Below are positions 6,494 through 13,103 of a stretch of DNA of 14,757 nucleotides, piece by piece (position 1 is the first letter of the stretch; the number at the start of each line of letters is the position of its first letter). Source of the DNA: Actinotalea sp. (GTDB lineage: Bacteria; Actinomycetota; Actinomycetes; Actinomycetales; Cellulomonadaceae); contig JACIXM010000026.1 in NCBI GenBank assembly GCA_014360395.1, positions 1 through 14,757 of the forward strand. Reading direction: 5' to 3'. Position numbers and translations under genes: made by a program. The notes under the pieces were generated by a model. That model did not search any database and had not been told where the DNA came from. It saw only the letters and a program-made list of their open reading frames with translations.

Positions 6494-8005
6494 ATGAGTG
6501 ACACGTCGTCGGCGCGGACCCTGCCCGGCACCCGGGACCTCCCGTCGAGCACGCCCCGCGAGCAGGGCGTCGACGCCCACGGCGTCCAGGCGTTCCTGGA
6601 CGCCCTCGAGGCCTCGCCGGCGATCGAGCCGCACAGCCTGATGCTGCTGCGCCACGGGCACGTCGTGGCGCAGGGGTGGTGGGCGCCGTTCAGCCCCGAG
6701 CGGCGGCACCTCCTGTACTCCCTGAGCAAGAGCTTCACGTCGGCGGCCCTCGGGTTCGCCGTCGAGGAGGGTCTGGTCTCGCTCGACGACACCGTGCTGT
6801 CCCACTTCCCCGAGCTCGACGCCGACGTCACCGACGAGCGCAGCCGGAGGATGCTCGTCCGGCACGTCGCGGCGATGGCCAGCGGGCACCGCGACGAGAC
6901 GCTGGACCGGGCGGTCGAGGCGGACCCGAGCCACCCGCTGCGGGGCTTCCTCCAGCTGCCACCGGAGGAGGAGCCGGGATCGGTCTTCGCCTACAACCAG
7001 CCGTGCACCTACGCGGTCGCGAGCATCGTCGCGCGGCGCAGCGGGCAGGGGCTCACCGACTACCTCCGTCCGCGGCTGCTGGACCCGCTCGGCATCGGCG
7101 AGGTCGCGTGGCACCGGGACCACGCCGGGCTCGAGCTCGGCTTCTCCGGGCTGCACGCCACGACGGACGCGGTCGCGCGGCTCGGTCAGCTGCACCTGCA
7201 GCGGGGGCGCTGGGGCGACGAGCAGCTGCTGCACCAGGCCTGGGTGGAGGAGGCGACCCGCCACCACGTGGCCACCGACGGCCAGGGTCGGCCCGTGGAC
7301 TGGTCGCAGGGCTACGGCTTCCAGTTCTGGATGGCTCGGCACGGCTACCGCGGCGACGGGGCGTACGGGCAGTTCTGCGTCGTCCTGCCCGAGCAGGACG
7401 CGGTGCTGGCGATGACCTCCGCGACCGAGGCGATGCAGGAGGTGCTCGACGCCGCCTGGGCCCACCTGGTCCCGGCGATGGGGGACGGGCCCCGGCAGGA
7501 CCGTGCCGCGCAGGACGCCGACGACGCCCTGGCCGCCCGTCTCGCGGCGCTGGCCCTGCCCGGCGTGCCCGGGGACGCAGCGCCGGCCTCGGCGGAGGCC
7601 TGGCTGGACCTGGCGGCCGAGCCGGGCGCCGGCCCGGTGCCCGTCGCCCTGAGGACGACCCACGTCACCGACGCCGACGGCGGCCCGGGGCGCTGGGTGG
7701 TCGAGCTCGAGGCCGACGACGGCGCCGTGCGGCTGCGGACCGACGTCGGCCGGGGCTGGCAGGTGCAGGAGGTCGACCTGTCCGACGTCGCCGGGGCGGG
7801 CGCGCGTGTGCCCGTGGCGACGAGCGGCGGCTGGGCGGGCGACCGGCTCCGGCTGGACCTGCTGTTCCTCGAGACCCCGCACCGCCTCGAGCTGGACGTC
7901 GACGCCGTGACCGGTCGCGTCGGGACGCGGTGGGTCACCGAGCCCCTCGGGGGGCCCCGGCTGCAGGACCTGCGGGCGCAGGTGCTGGGGTCGCCGCGTC
8001 TGTGA
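6494..8005 (+). CDS. Serine hydrolase, class C beta-lactamase / penicillin-binding-protein fold
   Basis: This protein of 503 residues is related to beta-lactamase-fold esterases and peptidases. The catalytic Ser-x-x-Lys motif is SLSK (76-79) within YSLSKSFTSAALG. The second motif is FAYNQ (165-169), the Tyr-Asn variant seen in the abH/EstB-like serine hydrolases. The third motif (Lys/His-Thr/Ser-Gly) is not canonical; GYRGDGAYGQ (284-293) occupies its place. A C-terminal extension (about 335-503) forms an extra beta-rich domain. No signal peptide or membrane helix is visible, so it is probably cytoplasmic, and its substrate is unknown. True beta-lactamase activity is unlikely given the intracellular location and motif variation. 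It begins 44 bases after the lipoprotein gene, and a 7-bp inverted repeat abuts the ATG. It converges on the serpin gene with 36 bases between stops. Confidence 0.88.
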   Translation: MSDTSSARTLPGTRDLPSSTPREQGVDAHGVQAFLDALEASPAIEPHSLMLLRHGHVVAQGWWAPFSPERRHLLYSLSKSFTSAALGFAVEEGLVSLDDTVLSHFPELDADVTDERSRRMLVRHVAAMASGHRDETLDRAVEADPSHPLRGFLQLPPEEEPGSVFAYNQPCTYAVASIVARRSGQGLTDYLRPRLLDPLGIGEVAWHRDHAGLELGFSGLHATTDAVARLGQLHLQRGRWGDEQLLHQAWVEEATRHHVATDGQGRPVDWSQGYGFQFWMARHGYRGDGAYGQFCVVLPEQDAVLAMTSATEAMQEVLDAAWAHLVPAMGDGPRQDRAAQDADDALAARLAALALPGVPGDAAPASAEAWLDLAAEPGAGPVPVALRTTHVTDADGGPGRWVVELEADDGAVRLRTDVGRGWQVQEVDLSDVAGAGARVPVATSGGWAGDRLRLDLLFLETPHRLELDVDAVTGRVGTRWVTEPLGGPRLQDLRAQVLGSPRL

Positions 8006-8018
8006 GCAGAGCCCGGTC

Positions 8019-8035
8019 GAGGCTGCGCCGGCCTC
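8019..8035. terminator. Weak hairpin between convergent hydrolase and serpin genes
   Basis: GAGGC (8019-8023) can pair with GCCTC (8031-8035) across a seven-base loop, inside the 36-base gap between the two convergent stops. It has no T-tract. It may act as a bidirectional terminator, but the stem is short. Confidence 0.3.
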
Positions 8036-8041
8036 AGCGGC

Positions 8042-9271
8042 TCACTGCGACGGGTCCTGCACGACGGCCGTGAACAGCGGGGAGCCGGTCGCCGTGTCGC
8101 TGAGCAGCAGCAGGTAGGGCCGGTCGACCAGGACGTGCTGGCGCTCCTCGGGCGCGCCGCCGGCGAGCCCGACACCGGTGGCCGCGGCCGCGACCGTGCC
8201 CTCCTCGTCGACGTCCAGGTAGGTCTTCTGGATGACGTCCGTGATGGCGAAGCCGCCCGCGCCGAGCCCGGGGAAGTCCCCGGCCGTCGGCAGGCCCATC
8301 GACTGGAGCACCGGCAGCAGCCGGTGCTCCTGCTCCAGGTGCAGGCGCGGCATCGACAGGTCCACCTCGGCCGGCGCCGCGGCGGCGAGCGCGTCGAGGT
8401 CCTCCGCCGTGACCGAGCAGGGGTCCGTGCCCTCCGGCGGCAGCACCACGTGCGCGACGAGCGTCCCGTCCAGGTAGGGCAGCTCGACGGAGGTCCAGCC
8501 CCCCGCGGTCCGGGCGTCGCCGGAGGAGCCGTGCATCATCGCCACGGTCGTGGGGCCGGTGGGTGTGGTGAACGGGGCGTCGTCGGTCTCGCCGAACGGC
8601 CGCAGCCAGCGGGCCTGCAGGTGCAGGGCGTTGGTGAGGACGGCGACCGTGGAGCCGTCCAGCGGGGTCTCGTACAGCTTCTCGATGAGGCCGGCCGTGT
8701 CCTCGCGCACCGAGGCGTTGATGCGCTCCGTGGAGCCCTCGGGGTCCGTGGCGAAGTCGAGCTCCTCGACCTGGGCGTCGAAGGCGGTGGCGATGTCGTC
8801 GAGGTAGGTGGTCGTCGGGGCGACCGCGGCGGTGGTCCACAGGTGGTTGCTCGAGCGGAGGCTGTCGGGGCCGTCGTCACGGGGACGGTCGTCGGTGCGC
8901 AGCGCGGCGAGGGCGGTGGTGCGCTCGCGCATCGCCGCGACGACGTCGTCGGACCACGGCGGCAGGTGCAGCAGCGCCCCGAGAGCCTCGGCGGTCTCGC
9001 CGTCGGCGGCCGGGTACAGGAGGCCGAGGGCCTCGGCCGCGGAGGTCGGCGAGAGGACGAGGTTCTCGCCCAGCCCGGCCGCGCACACGGCGGCGAGGAG
9101 GTCGGTGCCGAACGCGCGCTGCGCCGCGGCCACGTCCTGCGCGGTCAGGCTGCCGACGGCGGCGGCGCGCACCTCACCGCGGTGCACCACGGCCTCCGGC
9201 GGGCTGCTGCAGGCCCCGAGGGTCAGGGCTGCCGCCGCCAGGAGGGCGGCTGATCGGATCGTCCGGGACAC
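8042..9271 (-). CDS. Serpin-family protease inhibitor, predicted lipoprotein
   Basis: This serpin has 409 residues. A Sec-type signal with lipobox LGAC (Cys21) predicts lipid anchoring on the outer face of the membrane. Serpin landmarks are ENLVLSPTSAAEALGLLYPAA (69-89), SSNHLWT (140-146), INASVREDTAGLIEKL (184-199), LTNALHLQARWLRPF (212-226), VELPYLDGTLVAHVVLPPEG (262-281), LSMPRLHLE (305-313) and the terminal DRPYLLLLSDTATGSPLF (383-400). The hinge EEGTVAAAAT (356-365) fits the inhibitory consensus, so loop insertion on cleavage is expected. The reactive loop continues GVGLAGGAPEERQHV, and the predicted P1 region is small and neutral (Gly/Ala), pointing if anything to elastase- or subtilisin-like proteases. 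The start is GTG at 9271, with AGGGGGAG just upstream; a longer frame reaches 9325 but lacks such a site. Shielding of secreted enzymes from proteolysis is a plausible role. Confidence 0.93.
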   Translation of the reverse strand: MSRTIRSAALLAAAALTLGACSSPPEAVVHRGEVRAAAVGSLTAQDVAAAQRAFGTDLLAAVCAAGLGENLVLSPTSAAEALGLLYPAADGETAEALGALLHLPPWSDDVVAAMRERTTALAALRTDDRPRDDGPDSLRSSNHLWTTAAVAPTTTYLDDIATAFDAQVEELDFATDPEGSTERINASVREDTAGLIEKLYETPLDGSTVAVLTNALHLQARWLRPFGETDDAPFTTPTGPTTVAMMHGSSGDARTAGGWTSVELPYLDGTLVAHVVLPPEGTDPCSVTAEDLDALAAAAPAEVDLSMPRLHLEQEHRLLPVLQSMGLPTAGDFPGLGAGGFAITDVIQKTYLDVDEEGTVAAAATGVGLAGGAPEERQHVLVDRPYLLLLSDTATGSPLFTAVVQDPSQ

Positions 9272-9295
9272 GGCTCCCCCTGCGGCCGACGGTGT

Positions 9296-9316
9296 CCGCC
9301 CGCTGCCGGCGGGCGG
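9296..9316. terminator. GC-rich hairpin between channel gene and serpin gene
   Basis: CCGCCCGC (9296-9303) and GCGGGCGG (9309-9316) form a perfect 8-bp stem with a five-base loop. It lies 55 bases downstream of the channel gene stop and 24 bases upstream of the serpin start, both on the minus strand. It may be a terminator for the channel transcript or part of the serpin leader. There is no T-tract. Confidence 0.45.
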
Positions 9317-9371
9317 TGCTCCCATCCTCGCGCTCCGCGGGCTGTGCTGTCCGCCGGTTCGCCCGACCGGA

Positions 9372-10270
9372 TCAGTCCTCCTCGGGTGCGGCGACCTCGG
9401 GCTCGTGCCCGTGGACCGTCGCGAAGCGGGCGAGCACGGCGTCGGTGCCGGCGTCCTCCGGCATGGCGAGGAAGCGGCCGCGGAGGAGTCGCGCGAGATC
9501 GGTCACCGTCCGGTCCAGGGCGGTTCCGCTGGCTCGGAGCGCGGGGTCGTCCGCGCGGGCGGCACGTCGGGCGACGTCGCGCACGAACGGCAGGACCCGC
9601 GGCAGCGCCTCGGGCTGCTCCTGCTCCACGAAGTAGAACGTCGGCGAGGCCTGTCGCAGGTCCACGTGGACCCGGGCGAGGCGGGACGCGAGGCTGGTGA
9701 CCTCGGAAGGGGAGAGCAGGGTCGTCCCGGTCTCGACCTGCGCGGCCCGCAGCATGGTCAGGTGCCGGGCCAGCGCGCGCCGGCGGCCGAGCGCCGGCTG
9801 GACCTGGAGGACCCACGAGACGCTCGCCGTCAGCAGGGCGAAGCCGAGGAGCGCCTGGACCGGGGTGAGGAGCCGCAGCCACGGGTCCGTCGGGACGATG
9901 TCGCCGAACCCCAGCGTGGCGAGCACGACCGTGGACAGGTACACGGCGTCGATGAACCCGGCGCGTCCTGTCGGGTCCAGGTCGCCGTAGGAGAAGCCCT
10001 CGGGCAGGCGCGGCAGGTAGACCAGGGCCCACCCCAGGACCAGCAGCGTCCCCCAGGTGAGGATGACCAGGTGAGGATGACGACGCTGAGGATGCCCGGG
10101 CCGGCGACACCCCGTGCCCGGTCGCCCACCCGCTGCACGACCCGCCACAGGGAGGTGCTGAGCAGCTGGTGGAGGGTCCCCTCGCCGGCCGGCCGCCAGA
10201 GGGTCTGGAAGACGTCGCGCAGCACCACGACGACCAGGGCCGCGCCCACGCCCGTCAGGAGCCAGTCCAT
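9372..10270 (-). pseudogene. Two-TM potassium channel gene, frameshifted by a 14-bp tandem duplication
   Basis: Two frames join into one ion-channel protein. The first part starts at the ATG at 10270 (GAGAGGA ribosome site five bases upstream) and reads MDWLLTGVGA onward, with a membrane helix near 1-20, up to residue 68 in GILSVVILTW. The second part continues in another frame with WGTLLVLGWALVYLP, then the pore helix and filter TLGFGDIVPTDPW and a last helix TPVQALLGFALLTASVSWVLQV, then a soluble C-terminal domain to the stop at 9372. The break is a perfect duplication of CCAGGTGAGGATGA (10053-10066 and 10067-10080). Removing one copy restores a single frame of 294 residues. As written, translation goes out of frame after residue 68 and stops at 9830, losing the pore. 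The filter GFGD is the known variant of GYGD. The downstream part has no good start of its own. An assembly error or a reversible switch cannot be excluded. Confidence 0.85.
10053..10081. repeat. Perfect 14-bp tandem duplication inside the channel gene
   Basis: The unit CCAGGTGAGGATGA is present at 10053-10066 and again at 10067-10080, and one further matching base extends the periodicity to 10081. Because 14 is not a multiple of three, it shifts the reading frame of the potassium channel gene. The join with one copy removed gives continuous channel sequence, so the extra copy is the derived state. Confidence 0.92.
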
Positions 10271-10328
10271 GTCGGTCCTCTCGCGCGGGCCCTGGTCGAG
10301 CGGGCGCCGGGGTCGCTGCGATCCGGCG

Positions 10329-10730
10329 TCAGGCGATCGCGGCGAGGAGCTCCTGGCAGGCGGCCTGGCACGCCCGGCAGGCCTCGGCGCAGACGCGGCA
10401 GTGCTCGTGCATCCCGGCGTGCTGCTCGCACTCGTCACCGCACGAGCGGCACGCCGCGATGCAGGCCTCGAGCTGGGCGCGGGTGATCGTGGCGTCGTAG
10501 CCGGTGTGCCGGGACAGGACGCGTGCGGTGGTCGCGCAGATGTCGGCGCAGTCGAGGTTGGTGCGGATGCACGTGGTCAGGTCCGCCACCATCTCCTCGC
10601 TGAGGCAGGCGTCGGCGCACGAGGTGCACGCCTGGGCGCACTCCACGGCGGCGTCGACGGTGCGGGCGAGCAGCGTCCGGTCCAGGTTGATCGTGGCCGG
10701 GTAGGTCTCCATCATCGCGGTGGTGCGCAT
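10329..10730 (-). CDS. Four-helix-bundle copper-binding protein (Csp/DUF326-like)
   Basis: This small protein of 133 residues is rich in cysteine: 16 Cys at 31, 35, 38, 42, 54, 61, 65, 90, 94, 97, 101, 111, 114, 118, 121 and 125. Many sit in CxxxC and CxxC spacings that line the inside of a four-helix bundle, and there is a short His-rich turn (HAGMHEHC, 104-111). This is the pattern of the copper storage proteins Csp1/Csp3, which hold many Cu(I) ions through cysteine thiolates. There is no Tat or Sec signal, so it resembles the cytosolic Csp3 type. The ATG at 10730 has a perfect AAGGAGG five bases upstream. The stop lies 58 bases before the channel gene start on the same strand, so co-transcription is possible. 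The expected role is buffering of cytoplasmic copper. Confidence 0.92.
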   Translation of the reverse strand: MRTTAMMETYPATINLDRTLLARTVDAAVECAQACTSCADACLSEEMVADLTTCIRTNLDCADICATTARVLSRHTGYDATITRAQLEACIAACRSCGDECEQHAGMHEHCRVCAEACRACQAACQELLAAIA

Positions 10731-10801
10731 GGTGCCTCCTTCGTCCGACGCGGTGGAGGCCCGGTCGGACCGCCACGCTGGCGTCCTCGACGCTAGGCAC
10801 G

Positions 10802-10814
10802 GGTCACGCTGACC
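10802..10814. promoter_or_regulatory. 13-bp palindrome between divergent copper-protein and glycerate kinase genes
   Basis: GGTCA and TGACC flank CGC in the 199-bp divergent intergenic region. On the minus strand a TAGCGT hexamer (10792-10797), a plausible -10 element for the copper-protein gene, lies just downstream, which would place the palindrome in the core promoter. It does not match the known CsoR or CueR operators, so the cognate regulator is unknown. No convincing -35 was found. Confidence 0.35.
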
Positions 10815-10929
10815 GCATCCGGGCGGGCGCCCGGCGTGGGGCGTCAGCCCGACCGGCGGGTCGCGCGGGTCACGTGGGTCGACGCGCCGCGTCCTGGGCC
10901 CGTCGGGACCCGGCTGTGAGGATGGGTGC

Positions 10930-12072
10930 GTGGACGAGCCGACCGTGCTGCTGGCGCCGGACAAGTTCAAGGGCTGCCTCACCGCTGCCGGCGTCGCCGC
11001 TGCGCTCGCCGCCGGCATGCGGGAGGTCGCACCCGAGGTGCGGATCCGGACGGTGCCCGTTGCCGACGGCGGCGACGGGACGGTCGCGGCGCTCGTCGCC
11101 CGGGGGTGGGGCCTGCTCGAGGTGCCGGTCACCGGCCCGGACGGCCGTCGCGTCGTCGCCAGGGTGGCCCGGCGTGGGAGCCGGGCGGTCGTGGAGTCCG
11201 CGGCGACGTCGGGGCTGGACCTGCTGGCCGGCACCGGGCTGCGCCCGCTGACCGCGGGCAGCCGGGGAGTGGGGGAGGCGATCACGGCCGCGCTCGAGGC
11301 GGGGGCGCGCGAGGTCGTCGTCGGCGTGGGTGGCACTGCCTGCACCGACGGCGGTGCGGGCATGCTGGCCGCACTGGGGGCCCGGCTGCTGGACGCGCGC
11401 GGCAGGCCTGTGCCCGACGGCGGTGCGGGCCTGGTCGACCTGGCGTCCGTCGACCTCGCCCCGGCTCGGGAGCGGCTCGCGGGGGCGTCCCTGGTCGTGG
11501 CCACCGACGTCGACAACCCGCTGCTCGGGCCGTCGGGAGCCGCCGCCGTCTACGGTCCGCAGAAGGGCGCGACGGCCGACGACGTGCGCGTGCTCGAGCG
11601 CGGGCTGCGGCGCTGGGCGGACCTCGTGCGCGGTCAGCCGCTCGAGGGTCCCCATGCGTCGACCGCCAGTCACGACGCTCCGGGCGCCGGCGCGGGCGGC
11701 GGACTGGGCTTCGGTCTGCTCGCGGGTCTCGGCGGCACGGTGCGGTCGGGGATCGACCTGGTGCTGGAGCTCGTCGGGTTCGTGGGGGACGCCGCGCGGG
11801 CGGACCTCGTGGTGACGGGGGAGGGCCGGCTCGACGAGCAGACGCTGCGCGGCAAGGCCGTCCTGGGGGTGCTCCGTGCCGCCCGGGACGCGGGAGCGGC
11901 TCCGGTCGTGGCGGTGTGCGGCGTCGACGACCTCGGGCCCGAGGCCACCGCGCGGGCGGGGTTCCGGCGGGTGTGGTCGCTCGCGTCGGTGGCGGCGTCA
12001 CCCGAGGACGCGATGGCCCGGGCCCCCGAGCTGCTGCGGGTCGTCGGCCGGGAACTGCTCGACGTGCTGTGA
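10930..12072 (+). CDS. glxK: Glycerate kinase (GlxK/GarK family)
   Basis: This is a cytoplasmic kinase of 380 residues that phosphorylates glycerate using ATP, linking glyoxylate or glycerate metabolism to glycolysis. Family members mostly form 2-phosphoglycerate. Seen motifs are LLAPDKFKGCLTAAGVA (7-23), PVADGGDGTVAAL (43-55), VGVGGTACTDGGAGMLAALG (131-150), ATDVDNPLLGPSGAAAVYGPQKGA (191-214), GGGLGFGL (256-263) and VVTGEGRLDEQTLRGKA (294-310), all characteristic of the glycerate kinase type 1 family. The length is normal (about 375-385). The start is GTG at 10930 with GAGGATG upstream; the nearby ATG at 10922 is out of frame. It stands alone, divergent from the copper protein gene and followed by a long non-coding stretch. 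The gene symbol rests on family similarity. Confidence 0.94.
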   Translation: MDEPTVLLAPDKFKGCLTAAGVAAALAAGMREVAPEVRIRTVPVADGGDGTVAALVARGWGLLEVPVTGPDGRRVVARVARRGSRAVVESAATSGLDLLAGTGLRPLTAGSRGVGEAITAALEAGAREVVVGVGGTACTDGGAGMLAALGARLLDARGRPVPDGGAGLVDLASVDLAPARERLAGASLVVATDVDNPLLGPSGAAAVYGPQKGATADDVRVLERGLRRWADLVRGQPLEGPHASTASHDAPGAGAGGGLGFGLLAGLGGTVRSGIDLVLELVGFVGDAARADLVVTGEGRLDEQTLRGKAVLGVLRAARDAGAAPVVAVCGVDDLGPEATARAGFRRVWSLASVAASPEDAMARAPELLRVVGRELLDVL

Positions 12073-12096
12073 GCGCGCGCCGCCCGCGCCCCGAGA

Positions 12097-12167
12097 GCCG
12101 CGTCCCCGCCCCGTGAGCATCGCCCCCGGCCGCGTCCCCGCCCCGTGAGCATCGCCCCCGGCCGCGT
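12097..12167. repeat. 32-bp tandem repeat, 2.2 copies
   Basis: Two identical 32-base units occupy 12097-12128 and 12129-12160, followed by the first seven bases of a third (12161-12167). The repeat begins 24 bases after the glycerate kinase stop. Each copy contains GTGAGCATCG. It has no spacers, so it is not a CRISPR array. Confidence 0.9.
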
Positions 12168-12207
12168 GTGCAGCGCCTGCGCTGCGCCGGCGGTCCTCGA
12201 CCCGGCC

Positions 12208-12223
12208 TGTGATCGAGGTCACG
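12208..12223. promoter_or_regulatory. CRP/GlxR-like palindrome
   Basis: TGTGA-TCGAGG-TCACG matches the CRP-family consensus TGTGA-N6-TCACA with one mismatch at the last base, and the GTGA/TCAC core is a perfect dyad. It lies about 235 bases upstream of the next start, far for a direct activator site unless the promoter is distal. The match is moderate evidence only. Confidence 0.4.
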
Positions 12224-12457
12224 ACGGGGTGACCCCCTGGCGCGGCTCGAGCCGATGCTGCCGATGCGGGGCCGTGACCTGGGGTTTCACCGCGGAACGC
12301 CGAGGAGCTGGGCCCTTGGTCCGGGAGCCGTTCGTCCTAATGAACGGTCTCGCCCGTGCGAAAGAGTCGTGTCATCGAGCCGCGGAAGGCTCACCGGGAC
12401 CGCCCCGACAGGGCTTCCCGGCAACTCGCAGAAGGTTCCTGGGAAGGGAGTGGACTC

Positions 12458-12919
12458 ATGTCCACCACGGTTGTGAACACCAAGGCGGTCCGGGTCATCG
12501 CGATCCTGCTGATCGTGGCCGGCGGGCTGCTGGTCGTGGGCGGTGCGGCGACGTGGCTGACGGTCCGTAGCCAGCTGGTCGCGGAGAACATCACGATCCC
12601 GGACGACGCGATGGCGTTCGCCGGCAAGACCGTCGACGGCCCGCTGGACGCCTACGTCCAGGCCGACATCATCAACGAGCACGCCCTGGCCGGTTCCGGT
12701 GGCAAGACCTACGCCGAGCTGGACCGTGAGGACCCGGCCCGCCAGGTCGTCATGAACGGCTCGTTCCTGCGGGCCTCGCTGTTCACCTCGGTGATCGCGT
12801 TCGGTGTGGCCGCCTTCGCCGCGGGCATGGGCGTCCTGTTCGCTCTGACCGGCATCGCCCTGCGGACCCTGGTCCCGGCCGACGCCACCGTCACCCCCCG
12901 CGAGAAGGTCGTCGCCTGA
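12458..12919 (+). CDS. Small two-helix membrane protein, actinobacterial LigA-like hypothetical
   Basis: This protein has 153 residues with a short N-terminus (1-10), a first membrane helix (about 11-34), an extracytoplasmic loop (about 35-103) and a second helix (about 104-136), ending in a short charged tail. It resembles a conserved actinobacterial family often labelled aromatic ring-opening dioxygenase LigA. That label is almost certainly misleading, since no metal-binding or dioxygenase motif is visible. The loop contains ENITIPDDAMAFAGKTVDGPLDAYVQADIINEH-type sequence (43-75), which looks structured and conserved. The ATG at 12458 has AAGGGAG (12444-12450) upstream; the open frame continues to 12356 without a better site. 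Its codon use is milder in GC than neighbouring genes, suggesting good expression. Function is unknown. A hairpin terminator follows. Confidence 0.8.
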   Translation: MSTTVVNTKAVRVIAILLIVAGGLLVVGGAATWLTVRSQLVAENITIPDDAMAFAGKTVDGPLDAYVQADIINEHALAGSGGKTYAELDREDPARQVVMNGSFLRASLFTSVIAFGVAAFAAGMGVLFALTGIALRTLVPADATVTPREKVVA

Positions 12920-12933
12920 CGCGGTGGTCGTCC

Positions 12934-12973
12934 CGGCCGGGTGACCGGCCGCACTCGCCGCCTGGGAGGCGAG
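12934..12973 (+). terminator. Tandem hairpins after the small membrane protein gene
   Basis: CGGCCGG-GTGA-CCGGCCG (12934-12951) is a perfect 7-bp stem with a GTGA tetraloop, starting 15 bases after the stop. CTCGCC (12954-12959) and GGCGAG (12968-12973) form a second stem. They are GC-rich with no T-tract, and likely contribute to termination or 3' end protection. Confidence 0.5.
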
Positions 12974-13017
12974 AGCATCGCGCGGCACAGCGCGCCGTAT
13001 GAACCCTTCCCAGGGGG

Positions 13018-13056
13018 CGAAGGCCCCGTCCTCCTCACCGGAGGGCGGGGCCTTCG
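13018..13056. terminator. Strong bidirectional terminator hairpin
   Basis: Arms 13018-13034 and 13040-13056 pair over 17 positions (16 Watson-Crick plus one G-T) around a five-base TCACC loop. The outer part is CGAAGGCCCCG with CGGGGCCTTCG. It lies between the convergent membrane protein and HNH genes, 47 bases beyond the HNH stop, so it can serve both. Confidence 0.85.
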
Positions 13057-13103
13057 GCGTGCGCGGGTGGCAGCTCCCGGTGCCGGGCTGCCACCTGGGG
13101 CGC

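Larger units (their letters stand above)
12073..12457. other. 385-bp non-coding region with tandem repeat and palindromes
   Basis: No convincing gene is seen between the glycerate kinase stop and the next start. It holds a 32-bp tandem repeat (12097-12167), a CRP-like palindrome (12208-12223) overlapped by a GGTCAC/GTGACC inverted repeat (12217-12234), and CCGTTC/GAACGG arms around eight bases (12328-12347). The remaining 110-base leader is GC-rich and could fold. A weak promoter candidate is TTGGTC (12316) with TAATGA (12338). I could not match the leader to a riboswitch class. Confidence 0.6.

Noticed and set aside
6098..7882. A 594-codon minus-strand open frame
   Set aside because: It is antisense to the lipoprotein and serine hydrolase genes and has no recognisable domain.
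8005..8042. Functional pairing of the serine hydrolase with the serpin as inhibitor and target
   Set aside because: The genes are convergent, the hydrolase lacks a secretion signal while the serpin is predicted outside, and serpins target chymotrypsin- or subtilisin-type proteases, not this fold.
9372..10148. Treating the channel's downstream frame as an intact gene starting at 10148
   Set aside because: The first 29 residues of that frame are an out-of-frame reading of the real N-terminal region; the homologous start is at 10270 in the other frame.
8808..10796. A 662-codon plus-strand open frame
   Set aside because: It is antisense to the serpin, channel and copper-protein genes; the composition is that of a shadow frame.
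12097..12167. Possible CRISPR array
   Set aside because: Units are directly adjacent with no spacers, there are only 2.2 copies, and no cas genes are nearby.
12350..12457. Possible SAM or cyclic-di-GMP riboswitch, suggested by CCCGGCAAC and GCGAAAGAG
   Set aside because: Only short fragments match; the conserved cores and pairing of those classes could not be found by eye.
12145..12570. A 141-codon plus-strand frame overlapping the small membrane protein start
   Set aside because: It runs through the tandem repeat and into the membrane protein gene in a different frame, with no domain.
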